The notes under the pieces were generated by a model. It was not told the origin of the DNA and did not search any database. It saw only the letters and a program-made list of their open reading frames with translations. Below, in pieces: positions 26,446 to 37,119 of a stretch of DNA of 64,000 nucleotides. This DNA is from Allopusillimonas ginsengisoli (GTDB taxonomy: Bacteria > Pseudomonadota > Gammaproteobacteria > Burkholderiales > Burkholderiaceae_B): NCBI RefSeq assembly GCF_004153455.1, contig NZ_SDQE01000001.1, forward strand, positions 124,001-188,000, given 5' to 3'. A program made the position numbers and the translations under genes. The number at the start of each line of letters is the position of its first letter. Position 1 is the stretch's first letter.

Positions 26446-29103
26446 ATGCAGGAACGCTACAGCCCCAACAACGTCGAAAACGCCGCTCACCAAGACTGGG
26501 AGGCCCGCGACGCCTACCGTGTCACCGAATATGCCAAGAACCCAGACGGCTCGCTCAAGCCCAAGTTCTACGCCTGCTCGATGCTGCCCTATCCCAGCGG
26601 CAAACTTCACATGGGGCACGTGCGCAACTACACCATCAACGACATGATGGCGCGGCAGTTGCGCATGCGCGGCTACAACGTGCTCATGCCCATGGGCTGG
26701 GATGCCTTCGGCATGCCGGCTGAGAACGCAGCCATCAAATCCCAGGTGCCACCCGCCAAATGGACCTACGACAACATCGCCTACATGAAGAAGCAGATGA
26801 AGTCGATGGGCCTGGCCATAGACTGGTCGCGCGAAATGTGCGCCTGCGACCCCGAATACTATAAATGGAACCAGTGGCTGTTCCTCAAGATGCTGGAGAA
26901 AGGCATCGCTTACCGCAAGACCCAGGTCGTCAACTGGGATCCGGTCGACAATACCGTGCTTGCCAACGAGCAGGTTATCGACGGTCGCGGCTGGCGCTCC
27001 GGCGCGCTGGTGGAAAAACGAGAAATCCCCGGCTACTACCTGCGCATTACCGATTACACCGACGAGCTGCTCGATCAGGTCAAGAACGGCTTGCCCGGCT
27101 GGCCCGAGCGCGTGCGCCTGATGCAGGAAAACTGGATAGGCAAGAGCGAGGGCGTGCGATTCGCCTTTACTCATGATATCCGCGACGATGCGGGCCAGTT
27201 GATCCAGGATGGCCGCATGTATGTCTTCACGACACGTGCCGATACCATCATGGGCGTCACCTTCTGTGCCGTCGCCCCTGAGCATCCCCTGGCCACGCAT
27301 GCGGCTCAGGGCAAACCTGAACTGGCGGCTTTCATCGAAGCCTGCAAGCAAGGCGGCACCACAGAAGCCGAACTGGCCACTCGCGAAAAAGAAGGGATGC
27401 CCACCGGCCTGTCCGTCACCCATCCCCTCACCGGCAAGCCCGTCGATGTATGGGTCGGCAACTACGTACTCATGAGCTATGGCGATGGCGCCGTCATGGG
27501 CGTGCCAGGACACGACGAACGCGACTTCGCCTTTGCGCGCAAATACGGCCTGCCCATCGTAGACGTGATTGCGGTCGAAGGCATGTCGTACTCCACCGAG
27601 CAGTGGCAAGACTGGTATGGCGACAAGCAGCGCGGCCATACGGTCAATTCCGGCAAATACGACGGGCTTGCCATTGCGCAGGCCGTCGACGCCGTAGCGG
27701 CCGACCTGGCCGCATTGGGCCTGGGCGAAAAACAAACCACCTGGCGCCTGCGTGACTGGGGTATTTCACGCCAACGCTACTGGGGCACCCCCATCCCCAT
27801 CATTCATTGCCCGGACTGCGGCCCTGTGCCCGTCCCCGAAGCCGATCTGCCCGTTGTGCTGCCCGACGACCTGATCCCCGATGGCAGCGGCAATCCCTTG
27901 GCCAAGAACGAAGCCTTCCTGGCCTGCAAATGCCCCCAATGTGGTAAAGACGCCCGCCGCGAAACCGACACCATGGATACCTTCGTGGATTCGTCGTGGT
28001 ATTTCATGCGCTACACCTCGCCCGGCAACAACCAGGCCATGGTCGACCAGCGCAACGACTACTGGATGCCGATGGATCAGTACATCGGCGGCATCGAGCA
28101 CGCCGTGTTGCATCTGCTCTACGCCCGGTTCTGGACACGCGTAATGCGTGACCTGGGTATGGTCAGCTTTGATGAGCCGTTCACGCGCCTGCTGTGCCAG
28201 GGCATGGTGCTGAACCACATCTATTCGCGCAAGAATGCCCAGGGCGGCGTGGAATACTTCTGGCCCGAAGAGGTCGAAAACACCTACGACGCCAAGGGTA
28301 CGATTACGGGAGCCAAGCGTATATCGGACGGTTCCGCCGTCGAATATGGCGGCATCGGCACCATGTCCAAGTCCAAGAACAATGGCGTCGATCCTCAATC
28401 CTTGATCGATGCCATGGGCGCCGATACTGCCCGCCTGTTCGTGATGTTCGCCAGCCCACCCGAGCAAACACTGGAATGGTCCGATTCGGGCGTGGAAGGC
28501 GCCAACCGCTACCTGCGCCGGCTTTGGGCCTTCTGCCACAGCCATCTCGACACGATCAAGCAAGGCCAGACCACCGGCGCTGCCTGGCAGGACGCCAGCG
28601 ATGCAGCTCGAACACTGCGCCGCGACATCCACGGGCTGCTCAAGATGGCCGATTACGACTATCAGCGCATCCAGTACAACACGGTAGTATCGACCTGCAT
28701 GAAAATGCTCAATGCGCTCGAATCCGCCAAGCTGGCCGCAACGCCCGCAGATGCACGCGCCCTGGCGGAAACCACCTCCATCCTGCTGCGCGTGCTCTAT
28801 CCCGTGGTGCCACACATCACCTGGCAATTGTGGCGCGACCTGGGCTATGTGCAAGCAGATGGCGATTTGCTGGATGCGTCCTGGCCGCAAGTCGACGCCC
28901 AGGCTCTGATCGCGGACGAAATCCAGCTCGTGTTGCAGGTCAACGGCAAGCTTCGTGGCTCTCTCACCATTCCCAGCGAGTCGACACGAGAGCAGATTGA
29001 ACAGGCTGCGGCAGGTCATGAGGCGGCCCTTCGCCACCTTGAAGGCCGGCCAGCCAAGCGCGTCATTGTCGTGCCGGGTAAACTGGTCAACATCGTCGGC
29101 TAA
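26446..29103 (+). CDS. leuS: Leucyl-tRNA synthetase
   Basis: Class I aminoacyl-tRNA synthetase that charges tRNA-Leu, 885 residues. The HIGH box is HMGH at residues 55-58 (in [15 protein letters not shown]); the ATP-binding KMSKS box appears as MSKSK at 640-644. The editing domain is present ([32 protein letters not shown]), with a zinc-like CPDCG ... CKCPQCG segment near 455-505. It is the first gene of a leuS-lptE-holA group. The frame opens at ATG 26446 after the -10 element at 26393. Confidence 0.98.
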   Translation: MQERYSPNNVENAAHQDWEARDAYRVTEYAKNPDGSLKPKFYACSMLPYPSGKLHMGHVRNYTINDMMARQLRMRGYNVLMPMGWDAFGMPAENAAIKSQVPPAKWTYDNIAYMKKQMKSMGLAIDWSREMCACDPEYYKWNQWLFLKMLEKGIAYRKTQVVNWDPVDNTVLANEQVIDGRGWRSGALVEKREIPGYYLRITDYTDELLDQVKNGLPGWPERVRLMQENWIGKSEGVRFAFTHDIRDDAGQLIQDGRMYVFTTRADTIMGVTFCAVAPEHPLATHAAQGKPELAAFIEACKQGGTTEAELATREKEGMPTGLSVTHPLTGKPVDVWVGNYVLMSYGDGAVMGVPGHDERDFAFARKYGLPIVDVIAVEGMSYSTEQWQDWYGDKQRGHTVNSGKYDGLAIAQAVDAVAADLAALGLGEKQTTWRLRDWGISRQRYWGTPIPIIHCPDCGPVPVPEADLPVVLPDDLIPDGSGNPLAKNEAFLACKCPQCGKDARRETDTMDTFVDSSWYFMRYTSPGNNQAMVDQRNDYWMPMDQYIGGIEHAVLHLLYARFWTRVMRDLGMVSFDEPFTRLLCQGMVLNHIYSRKNAQGGVEYFWPEEVENTYDAKGTITGAKRISDGSAVEYGGIGTMSKSKNNGVDPQSLIDAMGADTARLFVMFASPPEQTLEWSDSGVEGANRYLRRLWAFCHSHLDTIKQGQTTGAAWQDASDAARTLRRDIHGLLKMADYDYQRIQYNTVVSTCMKMLNALESAKLAATPADARALAETTSILLRVLYPVVPHITWQLWRDLGYVQADGDLLDASWPQVDAQALIADEIQLVLQVNGKLRGSLTIPSESTREQIEQAAAGHEAALRHLEGRPAKRVIVVPGKLVNIVG

Positions 29104-29111
29104 AATCAGCT

Positions 29112-29768
29112 ATGACCAGCATCAGCGCCTACTCCCGTTTCCTGTCTCCGCGGCATGTGCTGCGCGCGCTGGCTTGCGTCTGCGTATGCGCCTTGATCGC
29201 GGCCTGCGGATTCAGGCTCAAAGGGGTGGCGCCGCTGCCATTCGACACGCTCTACACCAATATTTCGCAGAATTCCGAGTTTGGGGCGAGCCTGCGACGC
29301 GCGATCGTCGCCAGTTCGCCGAACACACGATTTGTCGACACTGCGGCATCAGCGCAGGCGCGGCTTACGCAGCTGGCGAATCATCAGTCCCTGCGCGAGC
29401 TTTCGCTCGACGCAGAAGGCCGTGTCGAGGAATATGAACTGAACCTCGTCTTCACCTTCCAGCTCACCGATGCCCAGGGGCGTCTGGTCCTGCCCCCCAC
29501 CACACTGCTCGTCACGCGCGAGGTTCCTTACGACCCATCGGTGGTTCAGGCCAAGCAGGGTGAAATCGCAACCGTGTTCCAGCAAATGCGTGCCTCGCTG
29601 GTCGACCGTATTGTCAGGCACTTGTCGGCGCCAGACGTGACCGAAGCCTTTAGCAACCCTGATGCGCTTCCCATGGACGAAGCGCCGGCGCCCGACCTAC
29701 CCGCCATGGAGCCCGAGTCTCCAACGCCCTGGAGCGAACCATCGATCGGGCCTGGATCAGGATTGTAG
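29112..29768 (+). CDS. lptE: LPS-assembly lipoprotein LptE
   Basis: Outer-membrane lipoprotein that plugs LptD during LPS insertion. 218 residues with a lipoprotein signal and lipobox LIAAC at residues 28-32 (C32 lipidated), then GFRLKGVAPLPFDTLYTN, the standard LptE start. The C-terminal 40 residues are proline and acidic rich and look disordered. It sits between leuS (8 bases before) and holA (6 bases after), the standard order. Confidence 0.95.
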   Translation: MTSISAYSRFLSPRHVLRALACVCVCALIAACGFRLKGVAPLPFDTLYTNISQNSEFGASLRRAIVASSPNTRFVDTAASAQARLTQLANHQSLRELSLDAEGRVEEYELNLVFTFQLTDAQGRLVLPPTTLLVTREVPYDPSVVQAKQGEIATVFQQMRASLVDRIVRHLSAPDVTEAFSNPDALPMDEAPAPDLPAMEPESPTPWSEPSIGPGSGL

Positions 29769-29774
29769 GCGGTT

Positions 29775-30836
29775 ATGGGCCGCCGCATTGATGCAGATAC
29801 ACTCATTGGCAAGCTGGCGGGCACGCCGGCGAGCCTGGATGCCCTGTACGTCGTCTCGGGAGACGAGCCACTACTCGCCATCGAAGCCAGCGACGCATTA
29901 AGGGCTGCTGCATCCAAATCGGGTTATGGCGAGCGTATCAGCCTTACCCTGGATGCACGCGGCGACTGGTTCAGTGTCATTGGCGCCACGCAAAACGTAT
30001 CGCTCTTCGGCGACAAACGCCTGGTAGATCTCGCGATTCCCTCCGGCAAGCCTGGCAAGACTGGCGCCGAAACCCTGCTCAAGCTGGCCGACATGGTCAG
30101 CAACGGCGCGCTCTCGGACACCATTGTGCTGATCAACCTGCCCCGGCTGGACAAGGCCACCCGCAATGCCAAGTGGGCGCAAGGGCTTGTCGGCGCGGCC
30201 ACCAGCGTCGATATCGCAAGCATTGATCGCAACCAGCTACCGCGCTGGATCGCGCAACGGCTTGCACGCCAGAACCAGCAGCTTGACCGCGAATCACTGG
30301 AGTGGATGGCGGATAAGGTCGAAGGCAATTTGCTTGCCGCCCATCAGGAAATCCAGAAGCTTGGCCTGCTTTACCCACCTGGCGCCATCAGTGCGCAAGA
30401 CGTGGAGCGTGCCGTACTCAATGTCGCCCGGTACGACGTCTTCGGCTTGCGGGATGCCATGCTGGCCGGCAATGCGGCACGGGCAGTCACCATTCTGGAG
30501 GGCTTGCGCGCGGAAGGCGAGGCGTTGCCGCTCGTGCTTTGGGCCGTGGGCGAAGAGGTACGCGTATTGGCGCGGCTCGCGGCCGCGCAGGCGGCAGGCC
30601 AGGACCTGGGCGCCGAAATGCGCCGCCAGCGGGTTTTCGGGCAGCGCGAGCAACTGCTGCGCCAAACACTTGGCCGCGTTCCACCACGCACCTGGCCGGC
30701 CGCCGTTCAGCACGCACATGATGTCGACCGCCTCATCAAGGGCCTGAAAACAACAGGCCGGCTGGACGACCCCTGGGAGGAGCTCAAGCGCCTGGCCTTG
30801 CGCATCGCGTCCGCCAGGCCCATGCCCCGCCGCTGA
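29775..30836 (+). CDS. holA: DNA polymerase III subunit delta
   Basis: Clamp-loader subunit that opens the beta sliding clamp. 353 residues, with ALYVVSGDEPLLAIEASDALR at the start, QNVSLFGDKRLVDL, and the later domain SLEWMADKVEGNLLAAHQEIQKL. Follows lptE by 6 bases, so it is likely co-transcribed with leuS-lptE. Confidence 0.96.
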   Translation: MGRRIDADTLIGKLAGTPASLDALYVVSGDEPLLAIEASDALRAAASKSGYGERISLTLDARGDWFSVIGATQNVSLFGDKRLVDLAIPSGKPGKTGAETLLKLADMVSNGALSDTIVLINLPRLDKATRNAKWAQGLVGAATSVDIASIDRNQLPRWIAQRLARQNQQLDRESLEWMADKVEGNLLAAHQEIQKLGLLYPPGAISAQDVERAVLNVARYDVFGLRDAMLAGNAARAVTILEGLRAEGEALPLVLWAVGEEVRVLARLAAAQAAGQDLGAEMRRQRVFGQREQLLRQTLGRVPPRTWPAAVQHAHDVDRLIKGLKTTGRLDDPWEELKRLALRIASARPMPRR

Positions 30837-30937
30837 TACAGCAGCACGGGCCCGCTCCATCAGTCGTCTTCGGCGAACCCTTGAAAATACTGAGATAATT
30901 CAGTTTGACATCCAATAATTGTGTACGGTATCCAACC

Positions 30938-32248
30938 ATGACATCCTCCACTGTCCTCAGCGCCGACACGCCTGTACAAGACGCCAACGGCGCAGCCGCC
31001 ACCATGGCCGCGCTCGGCCGCCAGGCGCGGCAGGCTGCGCGCCTGATGCGCAATGCGTCCGGCCATGCCAAAGCGAATGCCCTGCGTTCCATGGCGCAGC
31101 GCCTGCAGTCGCAACGCCAGTATCTGCAGGCCGAGAACGCTCGCGATCTGCTTGCTGCCCGTGAAAACGGCCTGGAAGCGGCCCTGCTCGATCGCCTCAC
31201 ACTGTCCGACAAAGCACTCGATACCATGGCCACGGGCTTGTTGCAGATTGCAGACATGCCTGATCCGGTAGGCAGTACCACCGCCTCCGGCTTGCGGCCT
31301 AATGGCATGCGGGTTGCGCAAATGCGTGTACCGCTTGGCGTGATCGGCATCATTTATGAATCTCGCCCCAATGTCACCATAGACGCCGCAGCGCTTTGCC
31401 TGAAATCAGGCAATGCCACCATTCTGCGCGGAGGCAGCGAAGCCTTTCACTCCAATGTTGCACTGGGCACCATCATCAGCCAGGGCCTCGCCGATGCGGG
31501 GCTGCCCGCCCATGCTGTCCAAGTCGTGGGCACGACGGACCGTGCTGCCGTGGGAGAAATGATCACCCTCACCGACTATATCGATGTCATCGTCCCCCGC
31601 GGCGGCAAAGGCCTGATCGCGCGACTGTCGGCCGAAGCCAAAGTGCCTCTGCTCAAGCATCTGGATGGCAATTGCCACCTTTACGTCGACCAGTACGCAG
31701 ACCTCGACAAGGCGCACGATATCGCCGTCAATGCCAAAACGTATCGCTATGGCATCTGTGGCGCCATGGAAACCCTGCTTGTCCATGCGCACGTAGCCGC
31801 AAGCCTGCTGCCCCGCCTGGGCGCCACGCTGGCAGACAAAGGCGTCGAGCTGCGCGGCTGTGAGCGCACTTGCGCGATCCTGCCGCAAGCCCTTCCTGCC
31901 ACCGAACCCGACTGGGAAACCGAGTTTCTGGCGCCTATCCTGGCCATCCGTATCGTCGATAGCCTGGACCAGGCCATCGACCACATTGCCCGCTATAGCT
32001 CAGAACACACCGAATCCATCGTCACCGAAAACCTGGAGGCTGCCACCCGGTTTCAACTCGAAGTCGACTCCAGCTCCGTCTACGTCAATTTACCTACCTG
32101 TTTTGCGGACGGATTTGAGTACGGTCTGGGTGCCGAAATCGGCATTTCCACCAATCGACTGCATGCGCGCGGGCCCGTTGGCCTGGAAGGCCTGACCACC
32201 CTCAAGTGGATACTGTCGGGCAACGGCCAATTGCGCGGCCAGGGATAA
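30938..32248 (+). CDS. proA: Glutamate-5-semialdehyde dehydrogenase (gamma-glutamyl phosphate reductase)
   Basis: Second step of proline synthesis: reduces gamma-glutamyl phosphate with NADPH. 436 residues. [29 protein letters not shown] and [12 protein letters not shown] are hallmarks; the catalytic cysteine is in [30 protein letters not shown] lies near the end. I use ATG 30938; the frame also has a TTG 11 codons earlier without a ribosome site. It is separated from holA by 101 bases and followed 3 bases later by hemJ. Confidence 0.96.
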   Translation: MTSSTVLSADTPVQDANGAAATMAALGRQARQAARLMRNASGHAKANALRSMAQRLQSQRQYLQAENARDLLAARENGLEAALLDRLTLSDKALDTMATGLLQIADMPDPVGSTTASGLRPNGMRVAQMRVPLGVIGIIYESRPNVTIDAAALCLKSGNATILRGGSEAFHSNVALGTIISQGLADAGLPAHAVQVVGTTDRAAVGEMITLTDYIDVIVPRGGKGLIARLSAEAKVPLLKHLDGNCHLYVDQYADLDKAHDIAVNAKTYRYGICGAMETLLVHAHVAASLLPRLGATLADKGVELRGCERTCAILPQALPATEPDWETEFLAPILAIRIVDSLDQAIDHIARYSSEHTESIVTENLEAATRFQLEVDSSSVYVNLPTCFADGFEYGLGAEIGISTNRLHARGPVGLEGLTTLKWILSGNGQLRGQG

Positions 32249-32251
32249 GGC

Positions 32252-32668
32252 ATGCTCTGGATCAAGGCTTTTCACATTCTGTTTGTCATATCCTGGTTCG
32301 CGGGGCTGTTCTATTTGCCGCGTATTTATGTCAATTTAGCGCAGGCACAAGATCCCGCTGTCACCGGCTGGCTGCTGCGCATGGCCCGGCGCCTGTATCG
32401 CTTTATGGCGCCACTGGCTGTGCTGGCCATCGCATCTGGTTTGTGGCTGTTTTTGGGATATGGCCTCGGGCATGACCAGGGCTGGATGCACGCGAAGCTC
32501 TCCTTTGTTCTCCTGCTGGTGATTTATCACCTGGCCTGTGGCCGCATGCTCAAGGCCTTCGAGCAAGGCGTCAACCGGTACGGGCATCGCTTCTTCCGGT
32601 GGTTCAATGAAATCCCGGTCATCCTGCTGCTGATTGTCCTCATTCTGGTGGTCGTACGGCCTTTCTAA
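32252..32668 (+). CDS. hemJ: HemJ, protoporphyrinogen IX oxidase
   Basis: Four-helix membrane protein of 138 residues that oxidises protoporphyrinogen IX to protoporphyrin IX in haem synthesis. FHILFVISWFAGLFYLPRIYV holds the conserved early histidine (H8), and GWMHAKLSFVLLLVIYH contains the conserved lysine; RFFRWFNEIPVILLLIV closes the family pattern. Begins 3 bases after proA, so probably co-transcribed. Confidence 0.92.
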   Translation: MLWIKAFHILFVISWFAGLFYLPRIYVNLAQAQDPAVTGWLLRMARRLYRFMAPLAVLAIASGLWLFLGYGLGHDQGWMHAKLSFVLLLVIYHLACGRMLKAFEQGVNRYGHRFFRWFNEIPVILLLIVLILVVVRPF

Positions 32669-32750
32669 ATTGCAGCAACGGCCCACCATGGCGCCCATCT
32701 TTGCCAGCGCCAGCCTGTTGCGCGATCCTGCTTTCTGATTCCCTCTGACT

Positions 32751-34226
32751 ATGACCGACACCAAAACCGGCAAAACGCTCACGCTCAAGAAGAAACCTGC
32801 TGCCACCCCCGAGGCGCAGCCAGCCGAGCGCCGCAAGCGAGCCGGCGCACGCGCCCGCCAAGTGGCCCAGCGAGAGATCATCCAGGAAAAGAAAGGACAA
32901 ACGGCAGCGCCCGCGCCCCAACGACCTGATGACAGGCCAGCCAGCCGGGCACGCGACAGCGGGCAGCCAAAACCGTCTGCCCGCCGGCCCCGCCACGATC
33001 GCGACGACCCCCATGCATCGCAGCGCGTCTCGGTACGCACCTCTGCCCAGCGGCGGCCGCGCGCCAGCCATGTGCGCCAGAATGAAGTTTTTCCGATATT
33101 CGCTCCTTGCCCGCGCGGACTGGAAGAGGCATTGGCTGCGGAACTGCTGGCACTTGGCTTTGAAGACACGCAAGAGTCCCGCGCCGGCTGCCGCTTCAGC
33201 ACAGACTGGACAGGCATTTTGCGAGCCAATCTTTACTCGCGCCTGGCGACGCGTATTCTGGTCCAGGTAGCCCATGCGGCCGTTGATCATGAAGACGACA
33301 TACTGGCGCTGGCCCGCGCCACACCGTGGGAGCGCTGGTTTGGGGCTGAACAAAGCTTGCGGGTCGATACATCGGCGATCCGCAGCCCCATGCAGAGCCT
33401 GCAATATTGCAACCTGCGCGCCAAGGACGGCATCTGTGACCGTCTGCGGGAACAGGAAGGCGCGCGACCGGACATTGATACGGTACGCCCGGATGCGCGC
33501 GTCCATCTTTTCCTGAATGAAGACAGTGCAACACTCTATCTGGACACTTCCGGCGAATCGCTTTTCAAGCGCGGATGGCGCCTGGACAAAGGCGAGGCAC
33601 CCTTGCGGGAGAATCTGGCGGCCGGCCTGCTGGCGCTGTCGGGCTGGGATCCCGCCTGCGCCTTGATTGACCCGTTTTGCGGCAGCGGCACCATTCTTAT
33701 TGAAGCGGCCTGGATAGCGCTTGGCGTTCCCGCCGGCATCTGGCGCCCCTTTGGCTTCGAGCGCCTGCGCAATCACGATGCGCGCCACTGGCGCGATATC
33801 AAAGATGAAGCACGTGCTCACATTGCCACGCGTCTGGACAGCCCCTTGGTGGGCTACGACCTGGACTCACGCGCCATCGAAGCGGCAAAAGCCAACCTGG
33901 AACGCGCCTGGCTGACGCCAGACACGATACGTTTCGAGAAAGGCGATGCCCGTACCGCGCTGCCCCCAGCCGCGCAGGGATGGCTGGTCACCAACCCACC
34001 CTACGGCGAACGTCTTCCCGAAGACACCGCGCTCTGGGCGGACTGGGCGCAAAATCTCAAACAGCACTACAGTGGCTGGCGCGTCAATGTGATTTCGAGT
34101 GATCACGACCTGCCACGCCATATGCGCTTGAAGCCCCAGCGCCGTTATCCTCTGCATAACGGCGCACTGGACTGCAGACTGTTCAGTTTTGAAATGGTTC
34201 AAGCCAGCTATCGCAAAAAGCCATGA
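32751..34226 (+). CDS. THUMP-domain rRNA methyltransferase (RlmL-like)
   Basis: SAM-dependent N2-guanine methyltransferase of the RlmL N-terminal-half type, which methylates 23S rRNA. 491 residues. The first about 110 residues are very basic and low in complexity (KKKPAATPEAQPAERRKR). Then comes a THUMP-like part (FPIFAPCPRGLEEALAAELLALG), the SAM motif LIDPFCGSGTILIEAA and the catalytic NPPY in WLVTNPPYGERLPED. It lacks the second methyltransferase half (RlmK) of E. coli RlmKL. The family call is strong; the exact rRNA site is inferred. Confidence 0.88.
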   Translation: MTDTKTGKTLTLKKKPAATPEAQPAERRKRAGARARQVAQREIIQEKKGQTAAPAPQRPDDRPASRARDSGQPKPSARRPRHDRDDPHASQRVSVRTSAQRRPRASHVRQNEVFPIFAPCPRGLEEALAAELLALGFEDTQESRAGCRFSTDWTGILRANLYSRLATRILVQVAHAAVDHEDDILALARATPWERWFGAEQSLRVDTSAIRSPMQSLQYCNLRAKDGICDRLREQEGARPDIDTVRPDARVHLFLNEDSATLYLDTSGESLFKRGWRLDKGEAPLRENLAAGLLALSGWDPACALIDPFCGSGTILIEAAWIALGVPAGIWRPFGFERLRNHDARHWRDIKDEARAHIATRLDSPLVGYDLDSRAIEAAKANLERAWLTPDTIRFEKGDARTALPPAAQGWLVTNPPYGERLPEDTALWADWAQNLKQHYSGWRVNVISSDHDLPRHMRLKPQRRYPLHNGALDCRLFSFEMVQASYRKKP

Positions 34227-34272
34227 TTTCGTCTGGTTCAAACAACAGATGCTGCACCGCACGATAAACGAC

Positions 34273-34313
34273 TTGCCTGCACAAGGGTTTACCCCTATAA
34301 TTCGGGTTAACCC
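34273..34313 (+). promoter_or_regulatory. Sigma-70 promoter with GGGTTAACCC palindrome at the start site
   Basis: TTGCCT (34273-34278), a 17-base spacer, TATAAT (34296-34301), then TC and the perfect palindrome GGGTTAACCC (34304-34313), where transcription should begin. It drives the small protein gene at 34352. Confidence 0.75.
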
Positions 34314-34351
34314 TGAACGAAACGTTCAATATTGTGCAAAAGGCAAAGCAA

Positions 34352-34534
34352 ATGTTCAAAGCAAACCAAGATATCCGTCTTACCGACGAGCTCGAACGCC
34401 AGCTCATGATGCAAGCCATTGAAGATCAATTCCGCTTCAAGCCGCTGGTTTCCCTAAAGAAAATGTTCGGCAAGCTGTCCGGTGCACGCAAGGCTGCTGC
34501 TGTCCCGTCGGCTCGCACCGCCCACTCGGTATAA
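34352..34534 (+). CDS. Small protein of unknown function (60 aa)
   Basis: I do not recognise this gene. It encodes 60 residues, MFKANQDIRLTDELERQL then MMQAIEDQFRFKPLVSLKKMFG, with an amphipathic helical first half and a basic, alanine-rich tail. It has no signal peptide or membrane segment. It has its own sigma-70 promoter about 50 bases upstream and a strong terminator 40 bases downstream, so it is very likely a real single gene. An in-frame GTG at 34334 is a possible earlier start. The basic C-terminus suggests nucleic-acid or membrane-surface contact, but that is a guess. Confidence 0.7.
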   Translation: MFKANQDIRLTDELERQLMMQAIEDQFRFKPLVSLKKMFGKLSGARKAAAVPSARTAHSV

Positions 34535-34573
34535 GCTGATTCATCAGCGGTTGCTTCAGCAACCAACCATTGG

Positions 34574-34601
34574 AAGCCGCCACACGCATTGGCGGCTTTT
34601 T
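34574..34601 (+). terminator. Rho-independent terminator
   Basis: AAGCCGCCA, loop CACGCAT, TGGCGGCTT, then TTT. Closes the small protein gene. Confidence 0.92.
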
Positions 34602-34656
34602 GTTGACTGGACGATTTGCAGCATAATAGCGGTCACTCTCTTGACGCTCTCTTGCA

Positions 34657-35181
34657 ATGCAACAAAATTCTGAATCCCCCTTGTCACTCGTCAGCCGTCG
34701 CCGGCGCTTTGCCTGCATGATGTACGAAGGCGTTCTGCTGTTCGGCGTTATCTTTCTGGCCAGCTATCTCTTCGACACGCTTACACAAAGCCGTAGCGGC
34801 ATGATGCTGCGACATGCCCGGCAAGCTGTCGTGTTTGTGGCCATCGGCATCTATTTCATTACCTGCTGGCGGCTAAAAGGCCAAACACTGCCCATGAAAA
34901 CCTGGCATATCCGTCTGATGGATATCAAAGGCGGTCAACCCTCGATGACCAAACTGTTTTTGCGCTACGTCCTGGCCTGGATCATGCCTCTACTTGCGGC
35001 GCTCGCCGTCCTGCGGCTATCCCAGTTCACGGGTTACAGTTCAACCGATCTTTTTATTGTCTTCGCGCCTTTTGCAGGGTTCATCTGGGCCTGGTTCGAT
35101 CGGGACGGTCAGTTCCTGCACGATCGTGTCCTGGGCACCCGACTGGTCAGTGTGCAGCGGCGCCCGTCGGCACCCGTATAA
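34657..35181 (+). CDS. RDD-family membrane protein
   Basis: A 174-residue membrane protein with four hydrophobic segments. RRRRFACMMYEGVLLFGVIF carries the first conserved arginine, and the later aspartates lie in WFDRDGQFLHDRVLGTRLV, as the RDD domain requires. Some RDD proteins act in ion or antimicrobial resistance, but most have no known role. Single gene after the small protein terminator. Confidence 0.88.
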   Translation: MQQNSESPLSLVSRRRRFACMMYEGVLLFGVIFLASYLFDTLTQSRSGMMLRHARQAVVFVAIGIYFITCWRLKGQTLPMKTWHIRLMDIKGGQPSMTKLFLRYVLAWIMPLLAALAVLRLSQFTGYSSTDLFIVFAPFAGFIWAWFDRDGQFLHDRVLGTRLVSVQRRPSAPV

Positions 35182-35293
35182 ACCCTAGTGTCATTCTCTT
35201 TCTGAACCATAGGGATTGCACAGAATCTGCTTGTCGTTCATGCTTCGGGTAACTTGGTAGCGCCCAACCGAGGCCCGTTGAAACCATACGATA

Positions 35294-36958
35294 ATGAACG
35301 ATCAATATCCGGAGCTTTACCAGTCTTTCCAGTGGTTAATTCCCTCGCAATTCAATATCGCACAAGCGTGCGCGTATCGCTGGGCGGAAAACACGCTTGA
35401 AGGGCGGCGTATTGCCATTTACCACGAGGACGAGGCCGGCAGGCGTGAGGTCTGGACCTATACCCGGCTAGCCGATACCGCGCGTAAGCTCGCCAACGGT
35501 TTCATCAAAATGGGCGTGCTTCCTGGCGACCGCGTGGCTGTGGTGCTGGGGCAACGGCCCGAAGCCGTAGCGGCCTACATCGCCATATTCAGCGTTGGCG
35601 CCATTGCCCTGCCTCTGTCACCGGTTTTGGGTGTTGATAGTCTGGCAACCCGGCTGCAGGATGCCGGGTCACGGGTCGCGATCATCGATGATCGCTCCGG
35701 CCCCGATGTCGTCCAGGCGCAGGCTCGCTGCCCCGCACTGTCGCAAATCATCTCCATCGACTTCGACCACGACGCCGTGATCACCTGGCGCACGCTGCTT
35801 GCCCGCCAGCCTGGTGTTTTCAAAGAGCTTGCCACCCGATCCAACAGCCCCGCCCTGCTGCTTTATACCTCCGGCGCCACGGGCGCGCCCAAGGGTGTGG
35901 TGCTCTCCCACGCCTCGCTTATAGGCGCCCTACCCGGCTTCGTGGCTTCGCAGAACTGGTTTCCTCAAAAAGGCGATGTATTCTGGACGCCGGCAGACTG
36001 GTCTTGGAGCAGCGGCCTGATGAACGCGCTGCTGCCCACGCTTTATTTCGGTCAGGCGATCGTGGGCACGCTGGGGCATTTTTCATCGGCAAGGTCATTT
36101 GAAATACTGGCACGCTATCGCATCAGCAATATGTTTGTTCCGCCGACAATGCTGCACAAAATGATGCAGGACTACCCTTCGCTGGAAATGTCCACGCCGT
36201 TGGCATTGCGAGCCATAGCCAGCGCGGGAGAGCCTGTCGGCACGGCCGCCTTCGATTGGTGCCAGAGAACACTGGGCATTTCCTTGAACGAAATGTATGG
36301 TCAGGCCGAAACCAGCCACGTCATCGGCAACAGCTATCGCAAGTGGTCTGCGCGTGCGGGCAGCATGGGCAAACCTTACCCTGGCCATCGCGTGGCGGTG
36401 CTGGATTCCCGAGGCAAGCCCTGCCGGGCTGGCACAGTCGGCGAAATCGCCGTTAACCGGCAGGATATTCATGGGCACCCGGATCCCTCCCTGTTCTTGC
36501 GGTACTGGCAGAACGACGACGCCACCCAGGCCAGATTCAATGGCGATTGGTACATGACTGGCGACCTAGCTTCGGTGGACCCGGAAGGCTATTACTGGCA
36601 TGCGGGCCGCAGCGACGATGTATTCAAAAGCTCGGGCTATCGGATCGGCCCTGGCGAGATCGAGGATTGCCTGATGGCGCATACCGCGGTAGAAGGCGCT
36701 GCCGTCGTACCTAAACCCGATGCAACCCGGGGGGCGCTGGTCAAGGCGTATGTTGTCCTGGCGCCCAACGCACGCCTGCACGACGCCAGCCTGCTCCAGG
36801 CAGAGCTTCAGGAATATGTGCGGCATCGCCTCGCTGCCTACCAGACACCTCGAGAAATCGAGTTCGTCGACAGTCTGCCGATGACCAGCAGCGGAAAATT
36901 GCGGCGCAGCGTCCTGCGGGCACGCGAACAACAACGAACCCATCGCGGCGACAGATAG
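35294..36958 (+). CDS. AMP-binding acyl-CoA synthetase
   Basis: A 554-residue adenylate-forming ligase of the medium-chain acyl-CoA synthetase (ACSM-like) group; activates a carboxylic acid to its CoA thioester. P-loop LLLYTSGATGAPKGVVLSH near residue 191, A5-type motif LNEMYGQAETSHVIGN, hinge region YYWHAGRSDDVFKSSGYRIGPGEIE and the C-terminal catalytic lysine in LPMTSSGKLRRSVLR. Acetate is unlikely since acsA is present at 58046; the real acid cannot be predicted. Single gene, no linked pathway. Confidence 0.88.
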   Translation: MNDQYPELYQSFQWLIPSQFNIAQACAYRWAENTLEGRRIAIYHEDEAGRREVWTYTRLADTARKLANGFIKMGVLPGDRVAVVLGQRPEAVAAYIAIFSVGAIALPLSPVLGVDSLATRLQDAGSRVAIIDDRSGPDVVQAQARCPALSQIISIDFDHDAVITWRTLLARQPGVFKELATRSNSPALLLYTSGATGAPKGVVLSHASLIGALPGFVASQNWFPQKGDVFWTPADWSWSSGLMNALLPTLYFGQAIVGTLGHFSSARSFEILARYRISNMFVPPTMLHKMMQDYPSLEMSTPLALRAIASAGEPVGTAAFDWCQRTLGISLNEMYGQAETSHVIGNSYRKWSARAGSMGKPYPGHRVAVLDSRGKPCRAGTVGEIAVNRQDIHGHPDPSLFLRYWQNDDATQARFNGDWYMTGDLASVDPEGYYWHAGRSDDVFKSSGYRIGPGEIEDCLMAHTAVEGAAVVPKPDATRGALVKAYVVLAPNARLHDASLLQAELQEYVRHRLAAYQTPREIEFVDSLPMTSSGKLRRSVLRAREQQRTHRGDR

Positions 36959-37119
36959 CCCGCCCCAGGCAACGTCCAGACGCCGGGCTCAACAATCGGC
37001 GCTTGGAAGCGGACGCATTGATATCTATTTTCGCGCGGGACACAGGAGAAGCGCATCGGCGACCTGCCGACGCCGGACCTCTGCCCATTGCGTGACGGTC
37101 GATGCGCTAAAATCGCCCG

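Noticed and set aside
26392-29037. Two long open frames (447 and 423 residues) on the minus strand across leuS
   Set aside because: They lie wholly inside leuS, have no family features, and arise from the GC-rich codon pattern of the real gene.
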